From contig DAOWEV010000166.1 of NCBI GenBank assembly GCA_030638325.1, positions 1-7,948 of the forward strand: a stretch of DNA of 7,948 nt, in the 5' to 3' direction. Shown piece by piece: positions 6,403-7,948 of the stretch. Each line of letters begins with the position of its first letter. Positions within the stretch are counted from its first letter, which is position 1. The notes under the pieces were generated by a model that was given only the letters and a program-made list of their open reading frames with translations, was not told the DNA's origin and searched no databases. Made by a program: the position numbers and the translations under genes. Origin of the DNA: Bacteroidales bacterium. Lineage in GTDB: Bacteria > Bacteroidota > Bacteroidia > Bacteroidales > JAGOPY01.

Positions 6403-7473
6403 CTACAGGCTAACCGGCCCTTCGCCAATACCGTCATCGATCCATTGGTTTCGCTCGCAAGATACTAATAATTCCTGTGTAATAAATTCCCTGACCTCAC
6501 CATAGCTGCTGCCGGGATATAGCAAATGTATATTAGGGCCTGCATCGAGTGTAAAGCATGCCGGAATACCGCTATCCTTCCTGAATTTCCTGATCTTATC
6601 AATGATATTTAAAGTATTGGGCTCCATAAGGATGTATGAAGGTTCCGAAGTCATCATCATGGCATGTAAAGAGAGCGCTTCTGTTTCAACGATCCTTACA
6701 AAGACATCCCAGTCACCCTCTTTCATTCCTGCCAGCAGGCTTTCCAGGTTTTTCTCAGCCTGGAGATATCTCCGGGAAGCAAATGAATGGTTTGTCATCA
6801 GGCCATGCCCGGTCCTGCTCGAAATCGGCTTTTTATGAGAACTGACAATCAGGATAGCATTCTTTACATCCTGGAAATTCTCATGCACCAGGTGCATTGC
6901 AGGAATGGCCATCTCATTGGTGGCATCATTCACCAGTGCGGTTTTCCCCCACAACGCAAAGCCTCCATACACCGACCGGCATGCACTTCCGGAGCCGAGA
7001 CGGGACAGGAAGGAAGCTCTCTTAAAGAATTCATCCTGATCTGTGAATTTTCCAGTGAGCTCATTTTCAATGGTCAGCAGACACAGTACCAGGGCGCTGA
7101 TGCCGGATGCAGAGGAGGCGATGCCGGAGGAATGCGGGAAGGTATTGCTGCTCTGAATGTGCCAGGCCATTGTATCAATGAAAGGAAGATGCCCGGTAAT
7201 GCCTAAGAAATATTCAGCGATCTTCTTTTCAAAAATGTCTTCCTTGTTTCCATCAAATAAAAATTCAAGCGGTATTCCGTGTCGATCCCCTTTGTGGTGG
7301 CAAGTCACGAATGTCTCAGTAAACGAGTTCCTCAAAGTCATGCTGAACGACGGGTTAGCAGGAACCTGCATTCCTTTCTTACCCCAGTATTTGATCAGGG
7401 CGATGTTGGAGGGGCTTCTCCAGGCTGCTTTCAGTTTTTGCAAAAAATGACGGGATTTCTTTCCTGAGGACAA
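6403..7473 (-). CDS. mvaD: Diphosphomevalonate decarboxylase
   Basis: 356 residues from the first available start. It catalyses ATP-dependent decarboxylation of mevalonate 5-diphosphate to isopentenyl diphosphate, the last step of the mevalonate route. Diagnostic motifs are SPSNIALIKYWGKK (20-33), FPHSSGIASSASGISAL (112-128, ATP loop), SRLGSGSACRSVYGGFALW (157-175, with Arg166 in the substrate-binding SACRS) and TLDAGPN (308-314, with the catalytic Asp310). The start is odd: there is no ATG before the conserved core. TTG at 7473-7471 is the first possible start, because an in-frame TGA lies at 7482-7480; TTG at codon 11 or CTG at codon 14 are alternatives. An ATG at 7506-7504 is in the same frame but blocked by that TGA. 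It sits 79 bp after the partial GHMP kinase gene and 31 bp before the mevalonate kinase-like gene. Confidence 0.95.
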   Translation of the reverse strand: MSSGKKSRHFLQKLKAAWRSPSNIALIKYWGKKGMQVPANPSFSMTLRNSFTETFVTCHHKGDRHGIPLEFLFDGNKEDIFEKKIAEYFLGITGHLPFIDTMAWHIQSSNTFPHSSGIASSASGISALVLCLLTIENELTGKFTDQDEFFKRASFLSRLGSGSACRSVYGGFALWGKTALVNDATNEMAIPAMHLVHENFQDVKNAILIVSSHKKPISSRTGHGLMTNHSFASRRYLQAEKNLESLLAGMKEGDWDVFVRIVETEALSLHAMMMTSEPSYILMEPNTLNIIDKIRKFRKDSGIPACFTLDAGPNIHLLYPGSSYGEVREFITQELLVSCERNQWIDDGIGEGPVSL

Positions 7474-7478
7474 AGATA
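7471..7478 (-). promoter_or_regulatory. TAnnTTTG element overlapping the mvaD TTG start
   Basis: TATCTTTG on the minus strand is a perfect match to the Bacteroidota -7 consensus, but its last three bases are the TTG codon taken as the mvaD start. If it is a working promoter, the transcript would begin inside the predicted coding region and translation would have to start later, at TTG (7443-7441) or CTG (7434-7432). No convincing TTTG is found 17-21 bases upstream, so it may be chance. Confidence 0.25.
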
Positions 7479-7552
7479 ATCAAGAAATTTTGACGCTGGA
7501 ACTCATATGCAACGAGAATCGTATTGGAGCTTAATCGATCAATTACCAAAAA

Positions 7553-7948
7553 TTAAAGTGATAACTCCGAGAAAGAAAAGATCACATTCAGGTTTTTGTT
7601 GCTAAAATAGCTTTCAAGTTCGTTACGTGATTTTTTCCAGGTTGTCATGATAAAATCTCCGCCCCAGGCGCCCAGCGACTTTACCTCGCCTTCAAAATCG
7701 TGAAATAGTTTTTCTTTTACCGGCGGGATTCCCAGCACTTGTGATAATATAGCCTCATGCTCCCTGATGAGTTCTTCAAAATTTGTCAGGGTTCTTGCAT
7801 TAGCCATCTGAAGGGAAATACCTGAGATTCTGTTGATAGCTTCCCGGGATATTTCTCCAAGCTGACTGTAATACCGGATGCTGCTGCCTGTATCTTGCTT
7901 TTCACCGAGGTAAACAAAATAAATATTATCCCGGAAGGCAGGCCTGAA
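7553..7948 (-). CDS. GYDIA-family GHMP kinase, C-terminal part (cut by window edge)
   Basis: The reading frame is open from the right edge of the window to a TAA at 7555-7553, giving 131 residues of the C-terminal part; the start lies outside. An internal ATG at 7807 is not the gene start, since the 47 codons before it continue the same protein. YFVYLGEKQDTGSSI (10-24 of the fragment), PPVKEKLFHDFEGEVKSLGAWGGDFI (read in parts at about 76-100) and especially SLGAWGGDF (91-99) match the C-terminus I know from the Bacteroidota GYDIA-type GHMP kinases. LGAWGGDF takes the place of the glycine-rich GHMP motif 3. The GYDIA signature and the ATP loop lie outside the window and are unseen. The substrate is not established; its position just before mvaD and the mevalonate kinase-like gene makes phosphomevalonate a plausible one. 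About half or more of the gene is missing. Confidence 0.83.
   Translation of the reverse strand, partial: FRPAFRDNIYFVYLGEKQDTGSSIRYYSQLGEISREAINRISGISLQMANARTLTNFEELIREHEAILSQVLGIPPVKEKLFHDFEGEVKSLGAWGGDFIMTTWKKSRNELESYFSNKNLNVIFSFSELSL

Noticed and set aside
6787..7206. A 139-codon + strand frame antisense to mvaD
   Set aside because: It shadows the conserved mvaD core and overlaps several catalytic motifs; no independent support.
1..7948. Mobile element, CRISPR array, toxin-antitoxin or defence system
   Set aside because: No transposase, integrase, regularly spaced repeats, nuclease or toxin-like frames were seen; all large genes are core-metabolism or cell-envelope types with uniform composition.

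Overview
The window looks like chromosomal DNA from a member of the Bacteroidota. It carries a lipoprotein of the SbsA-type Ig-like family with the N-terminal 'PTGGPKD-TPP' signature typical of that phylum. It also carries the C-terminal part of a GHMP kinase with the LGAWGGDF signature known from Bacteroidota. Several TAnnTTTG promoter-like elements (the -7 box of Bacteroidota) lie close to gene starts, recognisable Shine-Dalgarno sequences are scarce, and intergenic DNA is AT-rich with 'TTCCAAATTCC'-type simple repeats. I cannot name the genus. The mevalonate route suggests a flavobacterial, cytophagal or less-studied Bacteroidia lineage rather than a gut Bacteroides, which uses the MEP route.

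Layout. Positions 1-398 hold no confident gene: a pyrimidine-rich stretch of short direct repeats, a perfect 18-bp palindrome, and a possible promoter. At 399-2144 (+) lies a large surface lipoprotein. It converges on, and overlaps by the shared TTAA stop, an ArsR-family regulator (2141-2443, -). Everything from 2141 to the right edge runs on the minus strand. In transcription order it is: 3' part of a GYDIA-type GHMP kinase (7948-7553, cut by the window edge), diphosphomevalonate decarboxylase (7473-6403), a mevalonate kinase-like GHMP kinase (6371-5406), a 193-bp repeat-bearing gap, the radical-SAM 23S rRNA methyltransferase RlmN (5212-4139), adenine deaminase (4142-2505) and the ArsR regulator.

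How the genes work together. The three GHMP-superfamily genes at the right form a mevalonate-pathway block leading to isopentenyl diphosphate. Mevalonate kinase and the decarboxylase are recognisable, and no canonical phosphomevalonate kinase is visible. The partial GHMP kinase is therefore the natural candidate for the missing middle step, but this is inference. rlmN and ade share an ATGA stop/start and are probably translationally coupled, although their functions (rRNA/tRNA methylation and purine salvage) are not obviously linked. The ArsR regulator has its own good promoter and lacks the classical CxC metal site.

I found no mobile element, CRISPR array, tRNA or rRNA. Nothing here is clearly an undescribed system. 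The most interesting points are the GHMP triplet, the odd translation start of mvaD, and the small repeats and palindromes between genes.
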